Source of the DNA: Desulfomonile tiedjei
GTDB lineage: Bacteria; Desulfobacterota; Desulfomonilia; Desulfomonilales; Desulfomonilaceae
Direction of reading: 5' to 3'
Assembly (NCBI GenBank): GCA_016212925.1
Contig: JACRDF010000011.1
Span: 62,001-126,000 of the forward strand
Length of the DNA stretch: 64,000 bases
The position numbers and the translations under genes are program-made. How positions within the stretch are numbered: the stretch's first letter is position 1; each line of letters opens with the position of its first letter. Below are positions 1-8,488 of the stretch, one piece after another. The notes under the pieces are model-generated. The model did no database searches. It saw only the letters and a list, made by a program, of their open reading frames with translations, and was not told the DNA's origin.

Positions 1-1074
1 GTCGAGGCGTCTCAATGCAGCAAGGATTTGCAAAAGTTCGCGGAACAGTTCCACATTCCTGTGGCAACGACGCTCCGGGCAAAAGGCGTGCTCCCGGAGG
101 ATCATCCGCTTTCGTTTGGAGTATTCGGATACGCGGGTACCCGCCACGCAACCGAACTGTTACTCGGGCCGGTGGACATCCTGTTGGTCTTGGGTTCCGG
201 ACTCAATCAGCGCGACACGATGTATTGGAATGAAGCCATGAGGCCGACTCGCGGGATTGTCCAGGTAGATGTGGACGCCGCGGCCATAGCCAAAAACTAC
301 CCTGTGGATGTGGCCGCTGTCGGAGACTGCGGTAAGGCGATACAATCACTCATTAACGCAGGCAATGATCTGCTTCGGTGGCTCGATGCCGGCAAAACGG
401 ATCGGCAGAAATGGATGGAGACAGTTCGCGCTTCAGGCCCCCTGCTCTACGATGAGGAGAACTGTTCCAGCGACAAGGTGCCTATTCATCCGGCTCGGGT
501 GATAACTGCACTTCGAGACGTAATGCCTCGCGATACGGTAGCTCTAGTGGATTCCGGGGCGCATCGGGCCTTTGCCGGCCATTACTGGAAAGCGTACGCT
601 CCAAAACATTATATCTCAGCGACAAATTTGGGCCCCATGGGCTGGGCAATTCCCGCGGGCATCGGCGCCAAATTGGCAAGGCCCGAACTGCCTTGCGTCG
701 TGATAACCGGCGACGGCTGCATGCTCATGCACGGGATGGAAATCCAGACAGCCGCGCGATTTAATGTCCCGGTTATTTGGGTCGTTGTGAACAATGGAGC
801 CCTCGGGAACGTCTACCTTCGCGCGAAGAAACAGGGTCCGGGACCAGCCGCGCTGACATCTCTTCCCATTCATGATTGGGCGGGATTCGCCCGTTCGCTG
901 GGAGCGGAAGGCGTCACCGTGGAAGCGCCTGAAGCCCTGGATTCTGCTTTCAAGGCCGCATTGGAGGCAGAGCGGCCGTTCGTGGTTGACGTACGGTGCG
1001 GCAAGGATTACCCGACTCCTGTGACTCCCTGGTCTCTCGCGGCACAGGAATGGATGGACAACCATCATTACTGA
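1..1074 (+). CDS. ThDP-dependent enzyme, acetolactate synthase-like (5' partial)
   Basis: The reading frame is open from the first base, so the start lies outside the window; about 357 C-terminal residues are visible of a family usually 540-600 long. The visible part covers the end of the N-terminal domain, the central domain and the ThDP-binding C-terminal domain. The ThDP/Mg motif is clear: GDG at about residue 236, followed after some 25 residues by NN (VVVNNGALGN). Members of this superfamily (acetolactate synthase, oxalyl-CoA decarboxylase, benzoylformate decarboxylase) cleave or form bonds next to a carbonyl. The residues that set substrate are not resolved by eye, so no specific reaction is assigned. 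No partner small subunit follows. Cytoplasmic. Confidence 0.88.
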   Translation, partial: VEASQCSKDLQKFAEQFHIPVATTLRAKGVLPEDHPLSFGVFGYAGTRHATELLLGPVDILLVLGSGLNQRDTMYWNEAMRPTRGIVQVDVDAAAIAKNYPVDVAAVGDCGKAIQSLINAGNDLLRWLDAGKTDRQKWMETVRASGPLLYDEENCSSDKVPIHPARVITALRDVMPRDTVALVDSGAHRAFAGHYWKAYAPKHYISATNLGPMGWAIPAGIGAKLARPELPCVVITGDGCMLMHGMEIQTAARFNVPVIWVVVNNGALGNVYLRAKKQGPGPAALTSLPIHDWAGFARSLGAEGVTVEAPEALDSAFKAALEAERPFVVDVRCGKDYPTPVTPWSLAAQEWMDNHHY

Positions 1075-1193
1075 TTTCATCCCTTTTTTGTAAGAATGAC
1101 CCGGAAACGATGCGGAATTTAGCTGATAAGAATGCTATTTCAGGATAACCTGGGCCGACAAGAAGACAACGCCGACGCCGGCGAGGGGGCTTA

Positions 1194-2318
1194 ATGAGCC
1201 GACAGAGGAGTCAAGGTAACGCCAGAGTTTACGGACCAGGCTTGGGGAGCCGTTTTCGAGCCGCAACCAAAAAACGAGCACGGAAATCAGGCCTGCCTCC
1301 GGGCACTGTGGTCCACGTTGGGAAGGAACGAACGGAAAAAGTTCGGATTTCCGTTATTGACTACGACGAAGCAAACGCGGTTGAGTCAGAGGTAACAAAT
1401 ATCAATGAGCTTCACACCTTCCTCGACAAACCGACTGTCACATGGATAAACATCGACGGCGTTCACGATCTGAAAGTTATTGAAAATATCGGCCATCTCT
1501 TCAATCTGCATCCATTGATCATGGAGGACATAGCAAATACAACCCAGCGCCCAAAGGCGGAGGACCTCGAAGATTACCTCTTCATCGTTTTCCGGGTGCT
1601 CGAATTCGATGAAGGGAAGGGAGAGATAAACTCCGAGCAGATCAGCCTGATTCTGGGATCGAACTATCTCATCAGTTTTCAAGAAAATCGAGAGGACCTC
1701 TTCGATCCCATTCGTGAACGAATCAGAGCCTCCAAAGGACGGATAAGAAAAGGTGGGCCGGACTACCTGGCATACGCCCTGCTGGACAGCGTGGTAGACA
1801 ATTATTTTGTTTTGCTGGAGAAGCTGGGCGAAAAGCTGGAATTTCTGGAAGAAGAACTCGTCAAAGCCCCTGCGCCGGACACCCTCCAAACAATTCACAA
1901 ATTGAAGACCTACATGATCTTTATGCGAAAATCGGTGTGGCCTCTGCGAGAGGTGATCAACCGGTTGCTGGATGGGGAATCGCCTCTAATCAAGAGCCTT
2001 ACGATGCCGTATCTCAGAGACGTTTACGATCACACCATTCACGTTATTGACACAATGGAAACTTCCCGTGACATAATTTCCGGTATGTTGGATATTTATC
2101 TGTCCAGTATAAGCTACCGGCTCAACGAGATTATGAAAGTCCTTACCATCATTGCCACCCTGTTCATTCCCCTGACCTTTCTGGTCGGCTGGTACGGGAT
2201 GAACTTCAAGTCCATGCCGGAATATGAGTGGCGTTACGGCTATGCGTGGGTCATTTCCATAGCGCTTTGTATGGTCTTTGCGATGCTGGTCTATTTCAAG
2301 CGGAAGCGCTGGTGGTAA
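1194..2318 (+). CDS. corA: CorA-family magnesium/divalent cation transporter
   Basis: 374 residues, the normal CorA length. The N-terminal two thirds is the cytoplasmic alpha/beta and long-helix domain; the end has two membrane helices with the signature YGMN between them (GWYGMNFKSMPE, about residue 340) and a basic C-terminal tail (KRKRWW). CorA pentamers carry Mg2+ (or Co2+/Ni2+) passively into the cytoplasm. The first 40 residues are unusually basic (RRSQ, KKRARK) and less conserved. The start ATG follows a weak purine run (GAGGGGG). It stands alone, with a convergent LapA-like gene downstream. Confidence 0.95.
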   Translation: MSRQRSQGNARVYGPGLGSRFRAATKKRARKSGLPPGTVVHVGKERTEKVRISVIDYDEANAVESEVTNINELHTFLDKPTVTWINIDGVHDLKVIENIGHLFNLHPLIMEDIANTTQRPKAEDLEDYLFIVFRVLEFDEGKGEINSEQISLILGSNYLISFQENREDLFDPIRERIRASKGRIRKGGPDYLAYALLDSVVDNYFVLLEKLGEKLEFLEEELVKAPAPDTLQTIHKLKTYMIFMRKSVWPLREVINRLLDGESPLIKSLTMPYLRDVYDHTIHVIDTMETSRDIISGMLDIYLSSISYRLNEIMKVLTIIATLFIPLTFLVGWYGMNFKSMPEYEWRYGYAWVISIALCMVFAMLVYFKRKRWW

Positions 2319-2370
2319 ATGGTTGTCCTCCGAGGGTGGGCCTTCCAGCCCCCATCGCAGGCCATTAGAA

Positions 2371-2601
2371 CTACTCGGCTTTGTGAATGCTTGCGGATGC
2401 TTCGCCGTGCCGTCCGCCGGAGAATCTGGCGAACAGGTAACCTATTATGAAGCCTATCATGCCTGTTATTGTCATAAGAATTATTCGAGACATGGATGCT
2501 TCCCAAAAGAGGAGTTTCACGGTCACGATTTCGGTGTTTTGAGCAAGAATAATCAGATAGACACCAATTGCTACCAAGGCCGCGATTACTTTCTTGTTCA
2601 T
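2371..2601 (-). CDS. LapA-domain (DUF1049) small membrane protein
   Basis: 76 residues starting at the ATG 2599-2601, chosen because GGAGG lies 8 bases upstream; the longer open frame upstream has no such site. Two hydrophobic helices (about residues 4-20 and 38-60) are separated by a short segment with AQNTE and V-LLFWEA, the typical LapA-domain pattern, and the tail is short and polar. In enterobacteria LapA takes part in control of lipopolysaccharide assembly at the inner membrane; here that role is only inferred from family. Convergent with corA, 52 bp apart. Confidence 0.75.
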   Translation of the reverse strand: MNKKVIAALVAIGVYLIILAQNTEIVTVKLLFWEASMSRIILMTITGMIGFIIGYLFARFSGGRHGEASASIHKAE

Positions 2602-2937
2602 GGCAATGCCTCCTTGATCGAATTCAAGTGCGAAAAATACCAGTGGGAACAGGGTCGCCGCGTAATTGTCAGACACCGGCATACGGCGGCCACGCGACTG
2701 CCCAAGGGGATTGACGTTCCGAATGGGCAGCGTTAAACCTATTGAAGGCATAATGTTATCAAAGACGGACAGCCCTGACAACGTTTCCGGTCGTTAATCA
2801 ATTATGACCGGTTATGCAAAAACGGAGATTAGTCGCGCCCCCAAAAATCATGAAACGTCAAATCACACCTTGATCGGGGCAATTGACAAAGGTCCCGACC
2901 AGATATATACCGAACGCTCTTACACGTCGGAGGAAGC

Positions 2938-3447
2938 ATGAAAGGCTTTTGTTTATTGTTTTGCATGGTCCTTATATTCGGGTTTGTCAAAACTGTGGAT
3001 GCAGAGTCTAAACAAGTAATGGGATTTATTGAAAACGCCCTAGTCTATCCGGGAGAGATTAAGATTCCTGCTAAGCTGGATACCGGTGCGGACAATTCGT
3101 CTTTGAACGTGAAGGTTTTGACGGAGTTTGCTCGTGACGGAGAAACATGGGTGCGGTTTCAGGTGACCGACTCTGATGGAAAGACCTTCAATCTCGAACG
3201 AAAATTGATCCGCTTAGCCAAAATCAAGCGGAACGGCGCGCCCAGACAAAAGCGTCCCGTGGTCCTGATGGGCGTCTGTGTGGGAAATTTTTACAAGGAA
3301 GCGGAAGTCAACCTGGTCGATCGAAGCCGCTTCAAGTACCAACTCCTCATTGGGCGCAGCTTTATGAAGGGCGGAATAGTGGTGGACCCTGCACTGGAGC
3401 ACACCGTCCAACCCCAGTGCCCACAAGAGAAGCTGAGTCTTGAATAA
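2938..3447 (+). CDS. retropepsin-like 'ATP-dependent zinc protease' family protein (PF05618 type)
   Basis: 169 residues with an N-terminal signal peptide (hydrophobic 4-18, cut near VDA-ES). The aspartyl-protease-like motif DTGADNSS is at residues 48-55 and the domain ends with LLIGRSFM. GGAGGA lies just before the ATG. The family is annotated as an ATP-dependent zinc protease but has a retropepsin-like fold; its chemistry is poorly known. It is the first gene of a three-gene overlapping operon: protease, inactive transglutaminase-7TM protein, RimK-like ligase. This conserved trio was predicted in comparative-genomics work to make and trim a peptide modification at the envelope. Its export suggests action in the periplasm. 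Confidence 0.85.
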   Translation: MKGFCLLFCMVLIFGFVKTVDAESKQVMGFIENALVYPGEIKIPAKLDTGADNSSLNVKVLTEFARDGETWVRFQVTDSDGKTFNLERKLIRLAKIKRNGAPRQKRPVVLMGVCVGNFYKEAEVNLVDRSRFKYQLLIGRSFMKGGIVVDPALEHTVQPQCPQEKLSLE

Positions 3448-4981
3448 ACTCCACTTGTATATATTGGTGGTGGTTCTTGCCATTACCGGGCTGGGGCTTT
3501 TCTTTTACAAAGCCTTTTTCCTGAACTTTCCCCTTGCCCCGCGAACGACCGTTCAGGTTTGGAACGTGGAAGCCCGGGTCAGTTTCGTTGCCGAGGGCAA
3601 TCCGGTCAAGGCTTCAATGTTTATCCCCGGCAACACTCGGCGGTACGCGATTGTCGACGAGCATTTTATCTCGAGTGGCTATGGTCTTGTGGCCACTACG
3701 GAAGAGACCAACAGGCGCGTGACCTGGTCCATCAGAAAGGCCGCGGGTAAACAAAATCTGTACTATCAAGCGGTGGTGAGGCCTGTGCGGGCCCCGGCGC
3801 CAAAAGGGGAAGCCGAGTCGCCGGAACTGGAAGTGCCTAAATTCAAAGGACCTGGCGAAGAGGCGGTCAAATCGCTCGTCGAGGACATCAAGGCCAAATC
3901 CGCGGACACTCCCACGACGGTCGCGGAATTGATAAAGAGGCTCAACAACCCAAATCCTGACGACAATGTAAGGATATTGCTGGGCCCCAAGCCGAGTTTG
4001 TTCCGAAAAGTCGACCAGGCGGCGCGTATACTACGCTACGCAGGCATACCGGTCAGGGTCGTGCAAGGGGTCCGGTTGCAGCCGGAAAAGTATGATTTCT
4101 CAAAAAAAACCCCTCTGTTGCACTGGCTGGAAGTCTACCACAACAAACAGTGGGTATCTTTCGACCCGCTTAGAGGAAAATCGCCAGTTCCGAGCGATTG
4201 GCTGCGGTGGTGGCAAGGGTCTCAGAGCCTCGTACAACTCGAGGGTGCATCGAAGCTAAACGTGGTGCTGTCAATCAGCCCGAAACTGGAAGAAGGGGTG
4301 ACCGCGGCGGTTCAACGGGGGGAAATCTCCAAACCGCTCCTGCTGAAGTTTTCTCTCTTCAGCCTGCCAGTGAACACACAGGCCGTATACCGAGTCATGT
4401 TGCTGGTACCCGTGGGGGCCTTCATTCTCGTGATTCTGCGAAATATTGTCGGCATCAGGACCTTCGGGACCTTTATGCCGGTGCTTATAGCTCTCTCCTT
4501 TAGAGAGACGGGATTACTGTCGGGAATCGTCCTATTCAGCCTGCTTACCGGAATCGGTTTGGGCATACGTTTCTACCTGGAACGACTTAAACTGCTTGTG
4601 GTGCCGCGCATGGCCGCGGTGCTGATCGTCGTGGTGGGCCTCATGGCAATCTTCAGCATTGTCATGAACACCCTGGGCATTCATAGGGGCCTGTCTGTGG
4701 CTTTGTTTCCCATGGTCATCATGACCATGACTATAGAAAGAATGTCCATCTTGTGGGAAGAGCGAGGTTCCAGTGAGGCCCTTATCGCGGGCGCAGGAAG
4801 TTTGGTGACTGCGGCACTGGCCTTTCTGGTGATGAACATAAAACATGTCGAACACTTGGTGTTCGTTTTCCCGGAACTCCTTCTTGTATTGCTGGCAGCC
4901 ATCCTGCTCCTGGGGCGATACTCCGGATATAGACTTCTGGATCTGCACAGATTCAAGGCTTTGGCCAAGGAGCAGACATGA
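3440..4981 (+). CDS. inactive transglutaminase-like domain fused to a 7-TM region
   Basis: 513 residues. Starts with TTG at 3440, overlapping the stop of the protease gene by 8 bp, which implies translational coupling. One N-terminal helix (about 5-27) is followed by a roughly 280-residue extracytoplasmic part with a transglutaminase-like core (AARILRYAGIPVRVVQGV, then WLEVYHNKQWVSFDP), and then about seven membrane helices from residue 310 to 500. The core lacks an obvious catalytic Cys, as is usual for this 'inactive transglutaminase fused to 7 TM' family. Its end overlaps the ligase start by 4 bp (ATGA). Probably a membrane receptor or anchor that binds the peptide substrate handled by its neighbours; this is inference from the conserved neighbourhood. 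Confidence 0.85.
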   Translation: MNKLHLYILVVVLAITGLGLFFYKAFFLNFPLAPRTTVQVWNVEARVSFVAEGNPVKASMFIPGNTRRYAIVDEHFISSGYGLVATTEETNRRVTWSIRKAAGKQNLYYQAVVRPVRAPAPKGEAESPELEVPKFKGPGEEAVKSLVEDIKAKSADTPTTVAELIKRLNNPNPDDNVRILLGPKPSLFRKVDQAARILRYAGIPVRVVQGVRLQPEKYDFSKKTPLLHWLEVYHNKQWVSFDPLRGKSPVPSDWLRWWQGSQSLVQLEGASKLNVVLSISPKLEEGVTAAVQRGEISKPLLLKFSLFSLPVNTQAVYRVMLLVPVGAFILVILRNIVGIRTFGTFMPVLIALSFRETGLLSGIVLFSLLTGIGLGIRFYLERLKLLVVPRMAAVLIVVVGLMAIFSIVMNTLGIHRGLSVALFPMVIMTMTIERMSILWEERGSSEALIAGAGSLVTAALAFLVMNIKHVEHLVFVFPELLLVLLAAILLLGRYSGYRLLDLHRFKALAKEQT

Positions 4982-5925
4982 TATTTGCTTTGGCCCGCAA
5001 ACTGAAGAAGAAGGGTGTGCTGGCAATAAACAAACGCAATGCGGACTTTGTCCTGAAGTACAACCCCCGCCGCCTGTATCCGCTGGTGGATGACAAGCTG
5101 CTTACCAAGCGGCTTGCTCAAGAAAACGGGATAGGTGTGCCGGAACTCTACGCGGTAGTGGAAGTGGAAGGTCAGGTCCGCCATCTGCCGGACGCTCTTG
5201 AGGGGCACCCCGATTTTGTTGTCAAACCGGCTCATGGAAGTGGTGGAGAAGGAATTCTCGTCATAGCCGGCCGGATGCATGACAAGTTTCGTAAATCCGA
5301 CGGCCTAATAATTAATTACGACGAATTGAATCATCATATTTTCAACATCCTCAGCGGATTGTACAGTCTGGGCGGCCAGCCCGACAGGGCCATCATTGAA
5401 TATCGAGTGGAATTCGACCCGATATTCGAAGCCATCAGCTACCTGGGAGTTCCTGACGTTCGGATCATCGTATTTCTTGGCGTCCCTGTCATGTCCATGG
5501 TCAGGCTGCCGACACGGATGTCCGACGGCAAGGCGAACCTGCATCAGGGGGCATTGGGCGCGGGGATCGACATCGCCAATGGAAAGACGCTCAGCGCAGT
5601 CTGGGGCAATGAAATAGTGTCCGAACACCCCGACACGGGCAGGTCCGTCAACGGGGTGGCTATTCCACACTGGGACGACCTGCTTGGGCTTGCAGCACGT
5701 TGTTACGACCTAACAGGGCTGGGATACCAGGGGGTCGATATTGTCCTGGACCGCAACAAAGGCCCGCTGATCCTTGAACTCAATGCGCGACCCGGTTTGA
5801 ATATTCAAATCGCCAATAACTCGGGCCTGCTCCCTAGGCTTGAACTGGTAGAACAGCACCACGCAGACCTGACCAGTATTGGCCGGCGGATTGAATTCGC
5901 CAAGAACCACTTTGCAGCTGCCTAG
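4978..5925 (+). CDS. RimK-like alpha-L-glutamate ligase family ATP-grasp protein
   Basis: 315 residues, ATG with AAGGAG 8 bases upstream. ATP-grasp signatures: the nucleotide-binding loop DFVVKPAHGSGGEG (about residue 79) and the metal-binding LILELNARPGLN near residue 265. RimK-type enzymes use ATP to add amino acids, usually glutamate, to a carboxylate. Third gene of the overlapping trio starting at 2938. The substrate is not known; the association with an exported protease and a membrane transglutaminase-like protein argues for an envelope peptide rather than ribosomal protein S6. Confidence 0.88.
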   Translation: MIFALARKLKKKGVLAINKRNADFVLKYNPRRLYPLVDDKLLTKRLAQENGIGVPELYAVVEVEGQVRHLPDALEGHPDFVVKPAHGSGGEGILVIAGRMHDKFRKSDGLIINYDELNHHIFNILSGLYSLGGQPDRAIIEYRVEFDPIFEAISYLGVPDVRIIVFLGVPVMSMVRLPTRMSDGKANLHQGALGAGIDIANGKTLSAVWGNEIVSEHPDTGRSVNGVAIPHWDDLLGLAARCYDLTGLGYQGVDIVLDRNKGPLILELNARPGLNIQIANNSGLLPRLELVEQHHADLTSIGRRIEFAKNHFAAA

Positions 5926-6322
5926 AGCACAGCCCCTTGTATCGCACAGGGTCACTATAGAGAACTCAGGGAACGGTTCAAATAATCCTTCTCTGCCATT
6001 TGCGCGACCAATTGGCCTTCTACAACCTTCCCGTGTACGTGAAAAGACACTCGCCTGAAAAAATTACTACCGTTAACCGGAGAAATCGTACATATTTTTA
6101 TACGGTCAAGCCGACCTACACCAATTTGCGACTATGAAGGCGCCATCAAAAGCATTGGGGAAGCCGCCTTGTCTAATCCGATCCCCCTCGGTCACGGCTT
6201 ACAAAAGGGGGGAATGACGCGATTTTCTTTATTGTCCTGCTCCCGGCCATGTTTAGTCACGCCTGGGGCGTGATTACCTGCCGTGAACGCAATATAGGTG
6301 TGAATCAAAGAAAGGAGTTCAG
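5926..6322. other. intergenic region without a recognised gene
   Basis: About 400 bp between the ligase trio and the DctP gene. I see no convincing open frame with a ribosome binding site. A short inverted repeat around 6259-6275 (CACGCC/GGCGTG) is present, with no clear promoter or terminator. Confidence 0.4.
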
Positions 6323-7336
6323 ATGTTGAAAAAAGCTGCGACGGTGCTGGTAGCGACTCTAGTGCTTTGCCTTTGCCCACTGGTTCAAGTTTTCGCGCAG
6401 ACCACTTTGAGTTTCCAATGCGCCTACCCGGAAAAGGCTAATGTTGGTCAGTCCACGTCATTCTTCGCGAGTGAGGTGGCAAGGTTGACCAACAATCAGG
6501 TGCAAGTCAAAATCACCTGGCCAGGCCAAGGCCTTAAAATCACGGAAGTCTTCGACGCGGTCTGCCAGGGCAAACTGGACGGCTATTCCGGTTCCCTTCT
6601 GTACTACGCCGACAAGGTGCCCGAGGTGAATTGCCAGTGGCTGCCCTTCAACTGGGCGAACGCGGCTGATGCCAAAGACGTGCTCCTGAACAAGGGTTAC
6701 TGCCAGGTGATGGCAGACGCGGTCGCCAAACACGGTGTCACATACTTGGGCGCCCTGTCTGTTTCAAGCATGGGCTTGCTAACCAAGTTTCCGGTGACCA
6801 AGATCGGAGATCTCAAAGGTAAGAAGATTAGGGCCGTGGGCATGGAGGCCGAGATCATAGAGGCTCTCGGGGCCTCAGCAATCGACATTCCTGCGCCCGA
6901 ACAGCACAAGGCCTTAAAGGATGGGGTGGTGGACGGCACTGACTTCCCTTGGTACACAGTAGAACAGTACAAGTTCTACGAAGTGCTGAGCCACATAGTA
7001 AAACCCGCTTTGCATACCCCGGGAATCATCGAGATTACCATTAACACCAAAACTTTTAAGGCGCTCCCCAACGACCAGCAACAAGCCCTACAAAAGGCGG
7101 CTATGAGCGCCATGGAGCGTAGCTTCGCTCAATCCGACGGAATTGACCAAGCGGCTTTGGAGAAGGCCGAGAAGCTTGGCGTGACGGTTTCGGTGATCCC
7201 TGAATTCCAGCTTGTCAAGTTCCGGGGAGCAACGAGGTCCCTTTGGAACGCTGAGGCCAAAAAGTCGCAGTACTCTGCCAAGCTGGTAGAAATCTTGCGT
7301 GACCACTTGAAGAAATCCATGGGTATTGAGCAGTAG
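6323..7336 (+). CDS. TRAP transporter solute-binding protein, DctP family
   Basis: 337 residues with a signal peptide (about 1-26, ending FAQ-TT) and a strong AAAGGAG site. The DctP fold is recognisable: the N-terminal lobe beginning TTLSFQCAYPEK, a central LKGKKIRAVGMEAEIIEALGA, and the hinge region IDIPAPEQHKALKDG followed by VDGTDFPW, where the carboxylate-binding Arg normally lies in the preceding strand (KKIRAVG). It would capture an organic acid in the periplasm and pass it to a DctQ/DctM permease. No DctQM genes are adjacent, so it is an orphan here; the only TRAP permease nearby belongs to a TAXI system 5 kb downstream. Confidence 0.88.
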   Translation: MLKKAATVLVATLVLCLCPLVQVFAQTTLSFQCAYPEKANVGQSTSFFASEVARLTNNQVQVKITWPGQGLKITEVFDAVCQGKLDGYSGSLLYYADKVPEVNCQWLPFNWANAADAKDVLLNKGYCQVMADAVAKHGVTYLGALSVSSMGLLTKFPVTKIGDLKGKKIRAVGMEAEIIEALGASAIDIPAPEQHKALKDGVVDGTDFPWYTVEQYKFYEVLSHIVKPALHTPGIIEITINTKTFKALPNDQQQALQKAAMSAMERSFAQSDGIDQAALEKAEKLGVTVSVIPEFQLVKFRGATRSLWNAEAKKSQYSAKLVEILRDHLKKSMGIEQ

Positions 7337-7460
7337 AGGACTTTTGCCCACGAACTTCGGAATCGGAAAGCGGGGAGACCGGGGCGGTTCGTGCAGATGA
7401 ACCAAGCCACGGGGATAGATGGCCCGGCAGAGCCAGGGGGCTTCATGCCTCCGATTGAAT

Positions 7461-7490
7461 GGCGAGGCAAGGCGAAGGGGTGAGCGCCTT
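7461..7490. terminator. hairpin between convergent genes
   Basis: A perfect 10-bp stem (AGGCAAGGCG/CGCCTTGCCT) with a 10-base loop lies between the converging DctP and PstS-like genes. No T-tract follows on either strand, so termination is only suggested by position. Confidence 0.35.
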
Positions 7491-7518
7491 GCCTGCCCTG
7501 CCGTGCCTCGCGGGCATC

Positions 7519-8352
7519 TTATTCAGTCTGCTTTTCCGCGAAGTCCCCAAATCCTTTGATACACGGGTTGTCGGTTTGCGAATTCCAGTAGAGGTAAAAA
7601 CCGACTGAAATAGGAAAGAGCGTTTCCCTGGTAACCCCGCTCGCCAAGGGATACGGTGCGGAATCCGCCGATTTCTTCAGGCTTAAAATTTTGACACCGC
7701 GCTCCCCTATTTTGTCGAAGAACGACGTCGATGTCGGAAGATATCCTATAGCAAAAGATTTTCCGCAGACCACAAGAGTCATGTTATAGGAACTCATCAC
7801 CAGATGTTCTTTTGTGTACGGAGCGCCTTTCAATACTACCTCCTGAAAGCGAACTCCTATTCCCGATTCCGGTACCGGCCGGATGGTGACCTTTATCGGT
7901 TCATTTGGTCCTCCAACCTGGCTCCAGTTGGTGATTTCCCCCTTGAATATTTTTGCCAGTTGCTCCATCGTCAGCTCATTAACACTATTCTTGTCATTTG
8001 TAATGACAGCGAGTTCAACTTGGCCAATGTCCTTTGAGGCGAGTGTCAGGCCCTTTTCTCCAGCCAACTTGGTTTCTTCGGCCGTCGGCTTTCTTGTGGA
8101 CATTACCATATCCGTTTCTCCACCAATCAGCCTCTTAAAACCCAAACCAACACCCGTTCCCGTGACGGTGATGGAGCAGTTCCCCGCTTCTTTCATATAC
8201 TGCTCCGAATAGGATTGCACTGCGTCGGACAACGCACCCGCCCCGCTAATCCTTACAATCTTCTTTTCCTGGGCCTGGCCGGGACCCGAGGCAAAGCACA
8301 AAAGCAACGCCGCCGCAACGGCAATTGGCGTGATGGATCCTGCTCGTCTCAT
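7519..8352 (-). CDS. PstS-like periplasmic substrate-binding protein
   Basis: 277 residues with a signal peptide (hydrophobic 10-23, cut near AQA-QE). It has the phosphate-binding-protein pattern SGAGAL near residue 36, TGTGVGLGFKRLIGGETDMVMSTRK, and later EITNWSQVGGP, which is typical of the PBP-like_2/PstS family. Several oxyanion-contacting Ser/Thr/Gly residues are kept, but the overall match is loose and 'phosphate' is not certain: relatives bind other anions or act as sensors. No PstCAB genes are adjacent. ATG preceded by GAAGGGG. Confidence 0.75.
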   Translation of the reverse strand: MRRAGSITPIAVAAALLLCFASGPGQAQEKKIVRISGAGALSDAVQSYSEQYMKEAGNCSITVTGTGVGLGFKRLIGGETDMVMSTRKPTAEETKLAGEKGLTLASKDIGQVELAVITNDKNSVNELTMEQLAKIFKGEITNWSQVGGPNEPIKVTIRPVPESGIGVRFQEVVLKGAPYTKEHLVMSSYNMTLVVCGKSFAIGYLPTSTSFFDKIGERGVKILSLKKSADSAPYPLASGVTRETLFPISVGFYLYWNSQTDNPCIKGFGDFAEKQTE

Positions 8353-8488
8353 ATTCTGACCCCTTCGTGAAAGATCTTTTTTTGTTGTGGAACACTCAAA
8401 ACAATAGATGGTCAGTTTCCATGAAAACGGAGTTCAAAGTCAAATCAAATCTGGATGCCGCACTGTGCAAGGGGAAAGGACGGACTAA

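Noticed and set aside
616-1080. Minus-strand frame inside the ThDP enzyme gene
   Set aside because: Antisense to the conserved ThDP-binding domain.
2278-2736. Plus-strand open frame covering the LapA-like gene
   Set aside because: Shadow of the minus-strand gene, which has a ribosome binding site and two membrane helices.
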